64,000 nucleotides of DNA from positions 104,171,142-104,235,141 of the forward strand of contig CM049306.1 in the NCBI GenBank assembly GCA_026874595.1. The letters are read 5' to 3'. Positions 13,501 to 26,225 of this stretch are shown in pieces (the stretch's first letter is position 1; each line of letters opens with the position of its first letter). The position numbers were made by a program, and so were the translations under genes. Under the pieces are notes generated by a model, which was not told where the DNA came from, made no database searches, and was given only the letters and a program-made list of their open reading frames with translations. This DNA comes from Sipunculus nudus. Its lineage: Eukaryota > Annelida > Sipuncula > Golfingiida > Sipunculidae.

Positions 13501-13967
13501 ATATTAAAGTATGAATATATCTTATTCATCTTGTTCTTGCTTACTGAGGCTGACTTTAGGATGGGGTTCGGAGAAGGGAAAAGTGAGGGCAGCACGAAGG
13601 TGGATGTAGAAATATTCTATTGTAATGTTTTTCATTTATATAAGAATATGAAAAGCTGAGAGGAAAGGGGCCCTCCTACTTGGTTATAGTAAAGTTCTAA
13701 ATATATGATTGCAAACTAATACTCTGACAAGACTGTCATGAAGAAAAACAGTAAAAGTTTTGAGATACTGTAATGCATATGAAAATTTACAGATGGACAG
13801 GCAAATGGACAGAATGGACTAATACCCTTATTTCACTTTCAAGGGAATAATGCATTTAAGTTTATATATAAGCCTATTTTTTTAAGCATATCCACTTTTT
13901 CCATTAAGAAGTATTTATCTGAATCATTTTTTTTATTTACAGGTTTTATAAATTTTTAATAAAAAAA

Positions 13968-14099
13968 CCTGAAAATATAAGTTAAAATATTAGAATTGTT
14001 GCAAAAGTTGCAATCATTATAGATACAGAGTAAAAAACTGAAACTATAAGTTAAAATATTAGAATAGTTGCAAAAGTTGCAATCATCATATATCCAGAG
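13968..14099. repeat. Tandem duplication, about 70 bp
   Basis: Two copies of 'tataagttaaaatattagaa' and 'gttgcaaaagttgcaatcat' lie in direct succession with few differences. Confidence 0.85.
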
Positions 14100-14649
14100 T
14101 GTAGCTCATATTGGGTCATATTATGCATACACATATATTTTATTATTTTAAATCATAAATGTTTAAACTGAATTTAAAAGAAAATAATGCCACAACATGG
14201 CATCTACAAGAATATTCCTTGAATCACTATTAAAAAGTTTTGCACATTGGAGTTTTCAGTACATGCTTAATTTTATTCACTAAAATAAAATAAAAGATTC
14301 AGTAAATTTGATAAAATAAAACATCTTTTCAAATAAAGTATACACACTGTTGGTTGAATGAGGGACAAACAATATCATTGTGCTAATTACTATCCCAGTT
14401 TCAATTTATTACTGGAATTAATAGTCAATTTCACACCTGGTGAAGTTTTTACTCCTCTGAAGTAAGGAATTACTTATCTCATGAACATCCACACTTTCAT
14501 AGCAATACACCACTTTGTGGACACAATTAAATGTACACTTTAATCATTGTAACCCTGGTGGTACAATACAAAATCTAAAATGTAGCATAGCCTGGAATAA
14601 GAATGAATCAAATACAGAAAATAATAACATTCATCTAGTTTATGCACCA

Positions 14650-15363
14650 TCTGGGGGGGGGGGGGGGAGTGAAGGGCAGAGGGGAAGCCTGCTGGTAGTG
14701 GCCAAGCTGACCCAAGGCAAGCTGCCTGGGGTGGGTTACATAATGCAAGTGAAGGCTGTACTACTAGGTGGGATAGATGTAAAGAACACTTGACATGGTG
14801 TATGAAAACATGAATAAAAGCTATTCTTTCCAATCAATTTCTTCGAAATTTCAGATTTTAAAAGATTAAATCCTTATGTATATATGCTGTGAAAATTAAA
14901 TCAACAGTGCCAAAGTTGGACAAAATTTAAGGTATTGATTTTTTATTTATGCTAATAACTTGAAAAATTTGCAAAATTCAGATCTAATTATGGGTAAACA
15001 ATTGAATCTTGATTAAATAAAGTTATATTCCTGAAAAAAAGTCTCTAGGTTCAGCAATTCTCATGTTAGGTGAGTAAATATATTTCCTGATTTTTTAAAA
15101 AACTGCATTATGTTTTGGCCCATAACTTCAAAATAATACCCAATACTGACCTAATTTTTGGTAAGTTCATAGAAAATGTATGAAAGAATGTGAATACTAT
15201 ATACGATCAAAAACAGATCAGTGGTTTTGATATTAGGCAGCCTTGAAGTGTAACAATGGCTTTTTTTTAAGGAAAATGGAGTTTTTTTCCTTAATATCTC
15301 GAAGGAACAAAGTCCTAATGACCCAATTTTCGGTATGGTAGGAGATTTTGGGGACATCTAAAA
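14650..15363 (+). repeat. Repeat family B, copy 2 (joined head-to-tail to copy 3)
   Basis: This begins with a G15 run at 14653-14667, continues with the family B body, and stops at 'ggggacatctaaaattatg', where copy 3 begins. It lacks the family's usual 3' end. Confidence 0.7.
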
Positions 15364-16196
15364 TTATGCCAACACTCTGGGGAGCATAGAGATGTGCACT
15401 GAATGACCTACAGTCATCCAAGTGGACTGCTTGACAATGTAAGGGAATACAACAAGAGCCTCCAAAAAAATTCAATAACTAGCCTAATTTTGCAGCTTTT
15501 ATTTTTAAATTTCAGATTTGAACAGATTAAATCCTTATGTATACATGCTGTGAAAATTAAATCCACAGTACTTACAGGAAAAAAATGTGCCGTGGCCAAA
15601 GTTGGGCAAAATTTAAGGTACTAATTTTATATTTTTGCCAATATTTAAAAAAATTTAACAGATTTTGATATAATTTTTGGTATACAATTAAATTTTTATT
15701 AATTAAAGTTGTATTACTGGAAAAAAGTCCCTACCTTTAACACTTTTGGTCTTAATTGATCAAATATCTTCCTGATTTTTTTACAAAGTCCATCATGTTT
15801 GGGCCCATAACTTTTTTAAATTATATAATACTGACTTAATATCTGGCATGTACATAGGAACTATATAGAGGAACATTTATGGTAAATATGAAGAAAACCA
15901 GATGAGTGATTTTGATATTAGGCAGTCCTGAAGTGTGAAAATAGATTTCTAATAAAAAATTGAGGTTTTTCCTTAATATCTCGAAGGAACGAAGTCCTAT
16001 TGACCCAATTTTCAGCATGGTAGGAGATTTTGGGGACATCTAACTGTATGCCGAATTTCAGATTCGTAGGTCCAATGGTGTCGAAATGTGCCAGTCTTAC
16101 GGACAGACATCCAGACGGACCGACGGACGGACATACGGACAACGGACAATGGACCACGACTATAGCTCAGATGACTTATAGTCAGCTGAGCTAAAA
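15364..16196 (+). repeat. Repeat family B, copy 3
   Basis: This is a near-complete copy from 'ctggggagcatagag' to the 3' end with 'gacggacggac', 'aatggaccacgactatagct' and 'cagctgagctaaaa'. The junction with copy 2 is at a shared 'attatgcc'. Confidence 0.75.
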
Positions 16197-19100
16197 AATG
16201 ACTACACTAATTTCACATGCTGTCTTTACAAAACAACAACCCGTCCTTAATTTGGTACAGATTCCACTCTTGAAAACTCCTCTTGTATAAACATCCTGCC
16301 TTTTCAAGTCTGCTCAAACAAAACTGTCTTGTTTGTTAAGACAACCATAACTAAGTTTCAAAGGCCATGAAGAACAGAGCACTTACTCCCATCATCTGTA
16401 TCTGATAATGTCCTGGTCTTTAAAACTCCCATGTTTGGCTTAACTCATCACACTAGAGGTGTAAACAAAATCAGCTCTCCTTTACTTGGAAAAAAAGATA
16501 GATGATGATTCTTGCTTTGCCCATAAAATAATATCACACAAGTTTCTATGAAACCAGAATTTAAGTTCTGAATCTTAGATAATAATGGTCAGGACTTTAT
16601 TTTAAAGAACATCAAGAAAAAAGGTGAAAAATACTGATGATCTTATAATAACCTTACTGTCATTTTCAGTCAAGATCTCACAGGAGAAAGTACAGTGACT
16701 GAAAGATTTGGCAGGAGATCTTGCAAAGATCTTATGCATGTCATATGGGACATTATAGTTGTAACAGTTACAGAGCATGCACAGTTGCTTGGATGAAAAT
16801 GACTTTAGTTCACAGAGCTAAAACTGGAAAACAAGTGCGAGTCTTTGATAACTTTCATATATTTAAAAAAATCTTAATTTTGAATATAAAAGAACAGGAA
16901 TTATCATATCAGTAATACTTAAAATGATCATCACACAAAATAACTTTATTGAACACGATATATATCCCATTTTTACAAGAATGAAGAAGATAAGCAATCT
17001 GGTTAGAAATAAAGTTAGCCTGGTCAGGTTCATAGAAATGTGGACTTCACATGTTTTGTTTTTTTCCTGGCAAACACTTGAGTATCCCCAGACTGAACAA
17101 TAGAGTAAGTTAAAGAAAATGTAGTGAATACTAAATAATAGACAAAAATAATCTTATATAAAAAAAAACAAACCTGAACTGAAAAAAGTTTATTTTCTTA
17201 AACCAGAACAATTGAATATAACATATATATTATAGTATGTGTCCTTATATTAAAGATTATTATATTTCTTATTATATATTGTTTATTATATGTAATAATT
17301 GCTATATATTATTATATTTACGCCAGAAATGTTACATTTAGAACTATTCTTATTCAACAAATGAAATTGAAATTAATCATAAAAATACTTTTTTCTTTTG
17401 CCACAACTGTTCACCTATATATGTAAATGTCAGCATGAAACTCAAACACTGACTATGGCTGTTTCACGATGTGTCCATACCAAGAGCTAAGGCATACCAT
17501 TGTCACTAGACTCACTACAGTAAAATCTGTAATAATCTGAGAGAAGCTAGTTTATGGCTGCCCTGATTCCTTAAATAAAGTGTCAAGTGTAGCTTTTGAT
17601 TGTTTCTAAAGACCTTTATCACCAATACAGCAGTTAAAGAACTGTTAAGTGCAGTGCAGTACACACACAACCAGAACAAGGAGATCTGAGTCTTATATAA
17701 CCTCAGTCTTTATCAATATTGTATCATTTAGTAATAAATAGACCATCAAAATCATGAATAATTCAGATCTGTATTTAAGCAACAGGGTAATAGCTGATGA
17801 TGCTCTCAGATCCTGCAATAAGCTTGATTTTTGAGCAGACAGCAGGTGCACCATAAGCAGAATTTGGGACAAAATATCCACAAACAAAATGCCACAGGAC
17901 AATCATTAATGGTCATACTAAAATTCTCATCTACAACATCTGCATGTGGATGGAAACATAAGGAATCTCCAAAATACAGACCTAATATTTTGCCAGTATT
18001 TGAGGTGTGCCAGAATAGGAGAAGTATAAGAGACTTCTAAATCTACCATTCACAAGATCACCTAAGTAACCTCATGATGGCTATAAGGAGAGGTTTCCAG
18101 CTTTTACTGTATATTTTTGTTTTATCTAATTACTTTTTAACTGTGATAGCATGGTTTGTTGTACATTTAGGGTTACCCTGGGCCCTTTGACTGATATTAT
18201 ATATGATGACTTGATTTGGCTGTGGTTTGTATAACAATACTGAGTAGGTGAAGAGTATCTTAATCTACTGCTATGTACCTGCAATTATAATCATATAAAA
18301 ATGGCCTGTGATTGTTTTACACATCAAGACCTTTGCCTGTCCAAATTTCTGTGGCTGCCTGGTTTGTATAAAAGGTAGATCTTATATTGACAGGTACCCC
18401 CCCCCCCTTGAGGCAATTTTCTTAAATATACATTACATGTTGACATCAAAACTGTGGATATATTCAAAGTGGTGTCAGCTGAGGGAATGTCTTGTGGCAT
18501 TTTGTTGGCGCACATTTTGTCCAAATACTGTGCAAGTTTGACAATTTGATTGGTGTCTCAATATCTATGCAAGTGCTGGTCATTAAACATATGCTGTGCC
18601 AGAACTACTTGTACAGCATGTATGAGCAGTGTCAACCAATGTCTACACAGTCAATCCTCCATTCAAACACCCTTGTCCACATGTTTTTTCCCTTATTTTT
18701 GCAATTTTTCTGACACATTTATTTCACAAGCAACTAAAATCCAGCAGGTCTCACAGTAGTGTGGTGATTAATGATAATTCAAGTAAATGTGGAAGAAATA
18801 TATGATGGGCCTTGATGGCAACTCTAGAAGTGGTCATTCTTGCTTCGTCCTGTGGTACAGGAAATATGTCTGTGAATTAAATGCAAAACTCTGTCATGTG
18901 CAATAAATGAGAGATACCACTGGCCATGTGATGTCATTTGATGAATTGCAAACTGATTGGTTTAAATCCACTTAGTTGACCCATTCAATATATTAGCCCA
19001 ACACACTGGACTGGTTGGTCATATTTGATATTAAATTACATGGAATTCAAACAAAGAAGAAAATTTCTTCTCTGCTAATCCATCACAATGCATTTCTGCT

Positions 19101-19794
19101 GTATACATGTGGGGAAAGGTACCATAAGCATATGTACATTTTACCAAAAGTACTGTGTCAAAAAACATGTGGACAGAGTACTGGAATGGAGTATATATAA
19201 TGGTATCTACATGCAATCAATTCTGCCCATTCCTAGCACCAAATCATTTCATATAATTGAAAAAGATCCGTATTCATGTATATCTCATTATCTGTAAGTT
19301 CACATAAGGTTGTATGTTTGTATTTAAATGTCAGTGTGTGAGGGCAGGTTTGTACACCCGTGTGTTTGGGTTCTGGAAACATTAATCTATTTCTATATGT
19401 GTGCATGAAGGGTGGGGGAGAAAGAAAGAAAGAGAAAGAGAGAGGCAGACTGCGATTAAGAGGCAGATAATACACAGACAGATCATACACAGGCAGACAG
19501 CCACAAAAATTGGATAGAGAGAGAAAAAGACAGACACACAGAGCCAGAGACAAACACAGTGACAGGCACAGAGACAGACATTGAGACAGAAAGGCAAAGA
19601 GAAGCAAAAAAGGCACAGAGAGAGACATGAAGATAAAGAGAGGTAAAAAGGCATAAACAGATAGAGAGAACAGATCTATGTGATATTTTGTTGTTTGTTG
19701 TGTGTATATAAGCAAGATACAAAGACCATATGCATGGCTGTGTATATGTGTATGTGTGTCTAATTCTCTCTGCATGTGTACATGTATGACCTAC
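16197..19794. other. AT-rich interval without recognised genes
   Basis: This lies in the presumed fibulin-like intron. It contains a TA/ATT-rich patch (17215-17330), a C12 run (18397-18408) and an imperfect AGAGACAG/CACAGAGACAGAC purine-rich tract (about 19410-19680). The long open frame through that last tract on the minus strand is low-complexity. Confidence 0.5.
19410..19680. repeat. Imperfect GA/GACA-rich low-complexity tract
   Basis: Interspersed agag, gacagac and cagagac words over about 270 bp. A 180-codon open frame on the opposite strand is a by-product (Leu/Ser/Cys-rich). Confidence 0.85.
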
Positions 19795-19859
19795 CTTGTG
19801 AAACTGCTACAAAAGCTGTGGCTGTGAGGAATGCTAGGAAGTGGAGAGCAGCCATGGTT
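19795..19859 (-). CDS. Signal-peptide exon of a secreted protein (fibulin-like candidate)
   Basis: An acceptor (pyrimidine tract then ttccag|AACC) is followed by a start codon at 19855-19853 in a good context (AACCATGG). The 20 codons read MAALHFLAFLTATAFVAVSQ, a typical signal peptide: short n-region, hydrophobic core and small residues before the predicted cleavage. A donor follows (CACAAG|gtaggt) in phase 1. The acceptor right before the ATG implies an upstream noncoding exon. The next recognised minus-strand exon with a phase-1 acceptor is at 2577-2321 and reads on in frame. That makes one gene with an intron of about 17 kb, unless undetected phase-1/1 exons lie between. The signal peptide is clear; the linkage is inferred. 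Confidence 0.6.
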
Positions 19860-20426
19860 CTGGAAAAAAAAATGTAAATATAAAAGAGACTTGAAGAAAT
19901 AGCCTAGTACAGCAGACTGTAAACAAAACAAAAATCGCACGCCTATCAATTAAAATCCACAAGAAAAGCCAAGCAATATATAAATGCTACTGGCCTCTCC
20001 TCATACACAGATTTGACATACCCAGCTGGGCAGACAGCCTTTCACTGATAAACCACTGTACCTGTTGACTCTTTTGTTGTATCTATAAGCTCTCTCCTGT
20101 TGATAGTAAGTTTGTAGGCCTAGCTGTCATAAACTGTCCCCAGGGTAAAAGGTCCACCTGTGTACTTCAGTCACCAAATAAAGCAGAAATCACACAGTAC
20201 AGATGATGAAATCCAAGTGCCAAGACGAACCATTAAATATAAGCCAAAGAGCAGAGTAGTAGTCCAGCACTGCCTGCAGGAGCCTGCAGTAAACACCAAG
20301 TACCAGCCAGGCCTGCTGTCTGTAGTGGCAGGTGGAGTGAAGACTCTTACAGTCCGAGAGGTGTGTGATATATCCTTGTGATAATCCAGTGGTTAGGGAA
20401 CAGCTGTAGTGTAGAGGGACACTCAC

Positions 20427-20545
20427 AATGCGATACACAGGCCCTGTGATCAGAAGAGGGTGTGTGAACACCCCTGTCAGTATGTCTAGGTTTACTCCAC
20501 CCTCTTCCCCAGCTGGGACCCTGACCACTCATCCCCCAACTCTCA
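20427..20545 (-). other. Possible noncoding first exon upstream of the signal-peptide exon
   Basis: A consensus-like donor (CGCATT|gtgagt, exon edge at 20427) lies 570 bp upstream of the signal-peptide exon on the same strand. That exon's acceptor directly precedes its ATG, so a noncoding exon must exist somewhere upstream. No TATA box or CpG island is evident. Other perfect minus-strand donors exist at 32463 and 33347, so this is only one candidate. Confidence 0.2.
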
Positions 20546-22967
20546 GGCTCCTGAAGGATAAATCAATTAGGGTTTATTTACATAAATGACTTGTTGATCC
20601 TTGATCCAGCTTACTGATGGATCTGATTAAGAAGGCCAGGCTCTCGCTGGATGGTGACGGTAACATACAGAAATATGTATCTGATATATTCAAACACTAT
20701 AGTATCAGATATATTTAAACACAATAGCTAAGTTGGTCTCATAATAAGTACTTTGTGCCTTGGAGAGATATCCCCTGGCGGGTGGTTTTGTGAGTCTATG
20801 TTCTTGTATTTAAATATATATGTATATATATAAAAAAAAATCTAATATTAAATGTATACAGAAGGATGTTGAAAAAACTCACATATGCTTCTCTTTATTA
20901 CATCATCTTTCTTGGTACACATTGTGTGTCCCTAATACAGACTATACATCATATGTGATATTGAATTTTCTGAACTGATCCTCTCCATATCATACTCCAC
21001 CACCATAAAACCATCTGTGGATACACATGGTAAAGCGCTTGTCTGTTACACATTACTTAACAACTGCTGGGAACCTGTTGTCAGACACAGCCATATGTTA
21101 GTCATTAAGGCTGCACCTACAGGTGAGATAACCAGATATATGCCTGTAGGTGGCCTGATCTGGAGCCCAGGGAGTTTTCAGGGCCACAGAGGCCAGTGGG
21201 TTACTCCAACAGTGTCAGGTCCTCCTGCAGAGTTGGGGGTCAGAACTGTGGGAGGGGTAACACAGGAGAGGAACTGAACAGTTTGGACACTGTAATCTGC
21301 CAATGTCTGTGACAGGGCCAGGGACAAACAAACCATGGCCCCTTCCATTACTACAGAAAACTAGAATTTCTTTAAGTTATTGCTTTTCTTTTAACCTAAG
21401 GGACTGTGATAACCACTTTCACACCAAGTCACTCTAAAAATATCACAATATGTAGGATATAAGAGCATGATGCGCACTTATCAACTAAAAATGTCCCAAA
21501 TCTCCAATAAAATATTTTTTTACATTATTAAAACCTATTTACTGGATTCAGCATTTAGCATTTTCCTAATGGTTTATTCTTATTACTAATTACATATAAA
21601 TATAAAACAATGTGCACTTATAATCTTGCAGAATTATAATTGTTTAAAGGTGTTAAATATTTGAATTGCACCATGATACAGGGAACAATATTGGTAATTT
21701 GTTTACTATATACATGATGGATATCCTGATATGTAATAATCACAACATGAGCAATAACAACACGCATACACACACACACACCTGCATGTACAAGACTACT
21801 GTAAATAGTGGTATGGATTAACATCTACTCTCTTGAGGTCATGCCATCCATTAACCTGCTTAAACACTGTGACCAGCCAGTGAACATTTGGTACACAGAG
21901 TTGACTGACAGCTTTTGATGGTTTCCATCTGTTACCAGGGGTGAGAACCATCTCAGAATCGGTATCTATCAGAACATCCACACTGTAGTTTACAGGTTAC
22001 ATACAGTAGGTTACACCAGCCCCAGCTCCTCTGATATCCTAGTGATTATCACCCACTTAGTACCTGCTCCCCAATCATCACCGTGACAACCACCAGGCAT
22101 CCTGTTTACAAACTGATAACCTCTCTTAACTTTGATGTATTTTAAGGTAAAACCCAGGGCTACAATAAGTACTGCATCAGCACCCCTGATTGACAGTCTG
22201 ACAGCCTGAGATAAGAACTGATATCAGACCAGTGTCATCTCTCAACCAGCCTTTCAAATTGAACTGTATTACTGTTGACTTTTGACATTTCCCTCTTGTT
22301 GCCCTGTTACAGGTCAAACATCTGCATTTAATTTATGACATACCCTGCACAAAACCTGTCATTCTCTGCAGCACCAGATAAACTCAAAGATGTGCATCAA
22401 AATGAAAGTAAAACATGATAAAGTATAAAAAAGCACAACACATGGGTTTGGTATCCTGTTTTCCAGCAATTTAGTCTTAATAAATAATGTCAGTGTAAAC
22501 TAATATGTTATTTAGTAGGAACATTCTGAATATAAACAAGGACGCTGTTTGAAATATATTTTGTTTGCAGGTTTTTTACTTACTGTAAAGGTTGAAAAGT
22601 TTGATGACATCTGGACAGCTTTTTCAACTACAACCAATCAAAGCTTATGATGGATCTCATGATGTACTCAGACTGATGCCCCACTAGCTCTGTACCAGGT
22701 CATACAGCTGCATTTAATTATATAAAATATCCTCTACCAAAATATAAATGTAATTCTTTGAAGCAACAGATAACTTCTCATATAAACTCTAAAACCTTCA
22801 TGTAAAATTAAACAGCACAAGATGTAAATCACACAGTCACACACAAGTTGGTATCCTGTTTTCCTGCAGGTTTGGACTCCAGCATTCTGTAAACTGCTTT
22901 TTCAAATAGTCTGAATACCAGTACAAACAAAAGAGTTCTAAGAATTTTTTCCCACTGTTAATTACTG
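20546..22967. other. Noncoding interval, nothing recognised
   Basis: AT-rich to neutral sequence with a TA-rich patch at 20815-20840 and a short CA run near 21765-21780. No supported exon. Confidence 0.4.
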
Positions 22968-22970
22968 TTA

Positions 22971-23259
22971 AGCTGCATTTACCCGGGCATGCGGTATGCG
23001 GTAAGCAATATGAGAAAAAGATTTTTTTGGTCTAGGTATTATATCATAAAGCGTTTACCAGCCCTGCGGTATGCGGCATGAGACAAGCAGTCAAATGGAG
23101 AATTGGATCCGCATTGTCAGCATAGCCCATAGAGGTAAAAGGTAAATCTGCCTGGTTGATGTATAAGCAGTGTTTTACCGCATGCCCAAATAATGCCCCA
23201 CGATCTATACCGCATTCCACATACCACTGCCACAATCAGCGCACCCAGTAAATGCCGCT
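22971..23259. mobile_element. PIF/Harbinger-type MITE, 289 bp
   Basis: The terminal inverted repeats are AGCTGCATTTAC (left) and GTAAATGCCGCT (right), 11 of 12 matching as inverted copies. They are flanked by a 3-bp TTA duplication (22968-22970 and 23260-23262). TTA/TAA duplications are typical of PIF/Harbinger insertions. The interior carries GCGGTATGCGG-like subrepeats near both ends in inverted orientation (GGCATGCGGTATGCGGTA at the left, TACCGCATGCCC at the right). There is no coding capacity. Confidence 0.7.
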
Positions 23260-23374
23260 TTAGTAAATGCTTTTCAGCTTTAATATTGAGTATTGCAAAA
23301 CTCGGCCATTTTCCCTGCCAGAAGATGATCATATCTGTGAAATATAGATATCGCTTACCGGTAACTCAGATTTA

Positions 23375-24127
23375 ACTAGGGAACCATGGGTCTCTAGCTC
23401 AGCTGAATTTGTCTATATGGATATTTTTATGAGCTTTTTCAAAATGAGGGACCTGTGAACTTGAAAGTTGAATCTTGACCATGTGAGAACTCTGAGAACT
23501 TGCTATCCTTGAACTTGTACCATTTTGATTTTCAGAACAATTTCTATAAGTTTTTCACCAAATATGGAATTATTCAAGATAAACACTCTAATACTGAAGG
23601 CCATGACCCAAGTTTTAAATAAAATTGATCCTATGATTCATATCAATGCATGTACACAATATAAAGGAAATCTGTTGATTAGTTTTTATTTAGTTACTTA
23701 CTTACACTATTCTCAAGAGGCTTTGATGGGGTATTAAACTGCACAAAACCTCAAAAAGATCATAGGTGGTGGGGTGCCACTAGTCTTCCATACAAGTTAA
23801 AGCTATCCAAGTTCTTCTGGCAGTTGATTTCAAGAACAACTGATCAAGCCTAACTTGAGATATCTGGACATTTGTATTTAACTTATATTATTTCTGAGGT
23901 GCTCAATCACACCCTGTAACTCACAGAATACAGGTCACAGTGACCTCATTTCAGGTTTCCAAGGAGATAATTTTAGAATATCTGATTATGCACAGTTTTA
24001 TGATCCTAACCCATTTGCTTACAATTTGTGCCCTGCTCATGGACGGCTGGACAGACAAACCCTGGACAAAGCACTAATAAAGCACCATTACTATTCCTTC
24101 CTTGACATTCAGTTAGCTGAGCTTAAA
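23375..24127 (+). repeat. GGGACCCATGGG-headed repeat, long copy
   Basis: The head is 'ctagggaaccatgggtc' then 'tagctcagctgaatttgtc'. The body has 'gagaacttgctatccttgaa' and 'aacaactgatcaagcc'. The end is 'ggacggctggacagac' then 'cattcagttagctgagctta'. AGCTCAGCT at the head and AGCTGAGCT at the end are inverted, suggesting short terminal inverted repeats. A related copy is at 41374-42110. Confidence 0.6.
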
Positions 24128-24599
24128 AATGGTGGCAATAAACTGAGGGAGAACTATAGTGTTCCTATACTTGCTTAGAATACCTGACATCCATGGTTGT
24201 AAAATGTTTGCTTTTAATTAGGAGATTTAAATTTACTACAAAGGAAATAATTGAATCAAGAACTGAATCGAAAGTATATGAATCGAAAATCAAATTGATT
24301 CTAAGGCTTATCACTATTCATAGGCCTAAAGATCCAGGTCAAGTTTTTCAGATTTCAAACTCTTCCAAGAATATGGCAAAAATAACTGGTATGTCAGATT
24401 TGAAGAAAAAAGTATGCACTGCTTCAAAAGTTGGGGTTGTAATAATCACATATTCCTGCAGATATGACCTTGTCAAGGACACCAGTTTTCAAAATCTTTT
24501 TAGAACATGGAGTTTGGTTTGTTAAATTTGAGGGAAAAATCTTCAGTGCTTCAAAAGTTAAAAGGGGTCACAATAATCCTAGAATTCCACAGAGTGGAC

Positions 24600-24966
24600 T
24601 TGAAGATAAAAAAAATTAGAAAAAAACACAGGTGGCACCAGTTTTCAGGAACTGACAAAACTATTCATGGTTAATATTATAGGCAAGATTCATGGCCATC
24701 CGTGCATTTATTATCAAGATACTGAGGTTTTGTATCAATTTTTAATTATATCTGGGGATACAAACAAGCCCCATAGCTCTGAGGATATAGGTTGCAGTGA
24801 CCTAATTTCAAGTTTTCAAAATTTTTATTGATCTCCCACAATATTCAGTTACAAGTTTCTAGGGTCAGCCGTTATGATTTGTGCCTTGCAAACGGCTGGC
24901 CAGATGGCCAGACAGATGACAGACAAAGCGCCATTGTTATACCTTCAGGTCAGCAATTGAGCTAAA
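24600..24966 (+). repeat. Dispersed repeat related to 63470-64000
   Basis: Shared words are 'caggtggcaccagt', 'catggccatc', 'gatactg.ggttttgtat', 'ccctatagctc', 'gacctaatttca' and 'gtttgtgcc'. It ends 'gacagatgacagacaaag' and 'gagctaaaa'. Confidence 0.65.
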
Positions 24967-25649
24967 AACAACTGGTTGCTTCAGAAGACTCCCTATTTCA
25001 AGGAATACCTGTTACATATTCATGCATGCCCCATTTGATAATTTTGTGTAATATAATGCTGATTGGAAAGAAGTGACTGAGTTACCCAACCACTAAGTTT
25101 GGGATGCACAACTTTCTAAAGCCTCTGTAAGTATTAGCATGTTTGCTGGGACAATCAGGGCAGCCTGTTACTCTGTACATGTATATACATGTGTCACATA
25201 AGACTGTCCATCTGGTCTGAATCCTTCTTGTCCTTTATCTGTCACCCCTCAACACATACATTTATCTGATATGGCAGTCAGGAATTTGCAGGAAACAAGG
25301 ATAGGAGCAACATGACACTGAATCTGGAACCACCCAAAAGTCTACCGAGACAAGATGTCTCCTCTTGTATGCCCTGCTGAGATATTTATGTCCTTATTGA
25401 TGGGCACAAACTAGATGAAATCACATCCTCAAAAATTTACAAGTATCTTCTGGTAAATGTAGTACAACATTACAACCAACAGAAATGGGTAACAGACATT
25501 TTAAGATATTTAACAGACTTTTAGACTAAGTTGAATCTATGGTAATTGTACAATTAGAGACAAACCTTATCTGAAAGTTTCCTGATGGTTATTTATCTTA
25601 AATACAATTCAGGATTTTTTTTTTTGGCATCACATCATCATGTGCAGAC

Positions 25650-26225
25650 CACATGGAGTGTTTTGGCAATGATCCCATTGAAAGATCATCAAAAATGCTC
25701 TTAACAACTGGCCAGTATGCTGTTACACTGAGTGTCCCTACTAACAGGCCCATCCTAATGTCACCAAGAGTGTCTACAATTATTTGCAGTTTTCACTCTG
25801 TGTCCATAATAACAGGCCAAGTATACAGTTACACAGGCAGTCCTTAATAACAGGCCTAGTACAGCTATACTGAGTCCATAATAACAGCTGGGATGTGTAT
25901 GCACTCAGGGGCACTCAGTTACACTCCATTATAACAGGTCACGTACATTTACACTGAGTCCATAAAAACAGATCATGTAGTTACACTGAGTCCATAATAA
26001 CAGGTCATGTACAGGTACACTGAGTCCATAATAACAGGTCATGTACAGGTACACTGAGTCCATAATAACAGGTCATGTACAGGTAGTCTGAGTTCATAAT
26101 AACAGGTCATGTACAGGTACACTGAGTCCATAATAACAGGTCATGTACAGGTACACTGAGTTCATAATAACAGGTCATGTAAAAGTACACTGAGTTCATA
26201 ATAACAGGTCATGTACAGTTACATT
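25650..26225 (+). repeat. 34-bp minisatellite, first block
   Basis: The unit reads 'ctgagtccataataacagg' then 'tcatgtacaggtaca'. Units are degenerate at the left and regular from about 25960. The array continues at 27085-27316 and 29262-29600 after insertions. Confidence 0.9.

Larger units (their letters stand above)
10110..14640. other. Long gene-poor interval
   Basis: AT-rich DNA with a pyrimidine tract (10500-10566), a 28-bp duplication at 11393-11448 (ataaagc.gatttctag), a repeat head at 12963 (gggacccatgggtcacggcg), and a duplication of about 70 bp at 13968-14099. No exon with convincing coding sequence was recognised. Confidence 0.5.

Noticed and set aside
19233-19775. 180-codon minus-strand open frame rich in Leu/Ser/Cys
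   Set aside because: It is the complement of a GA/GACA low-complexity tract. Several overlapping frames are equally open, and there is no domain.
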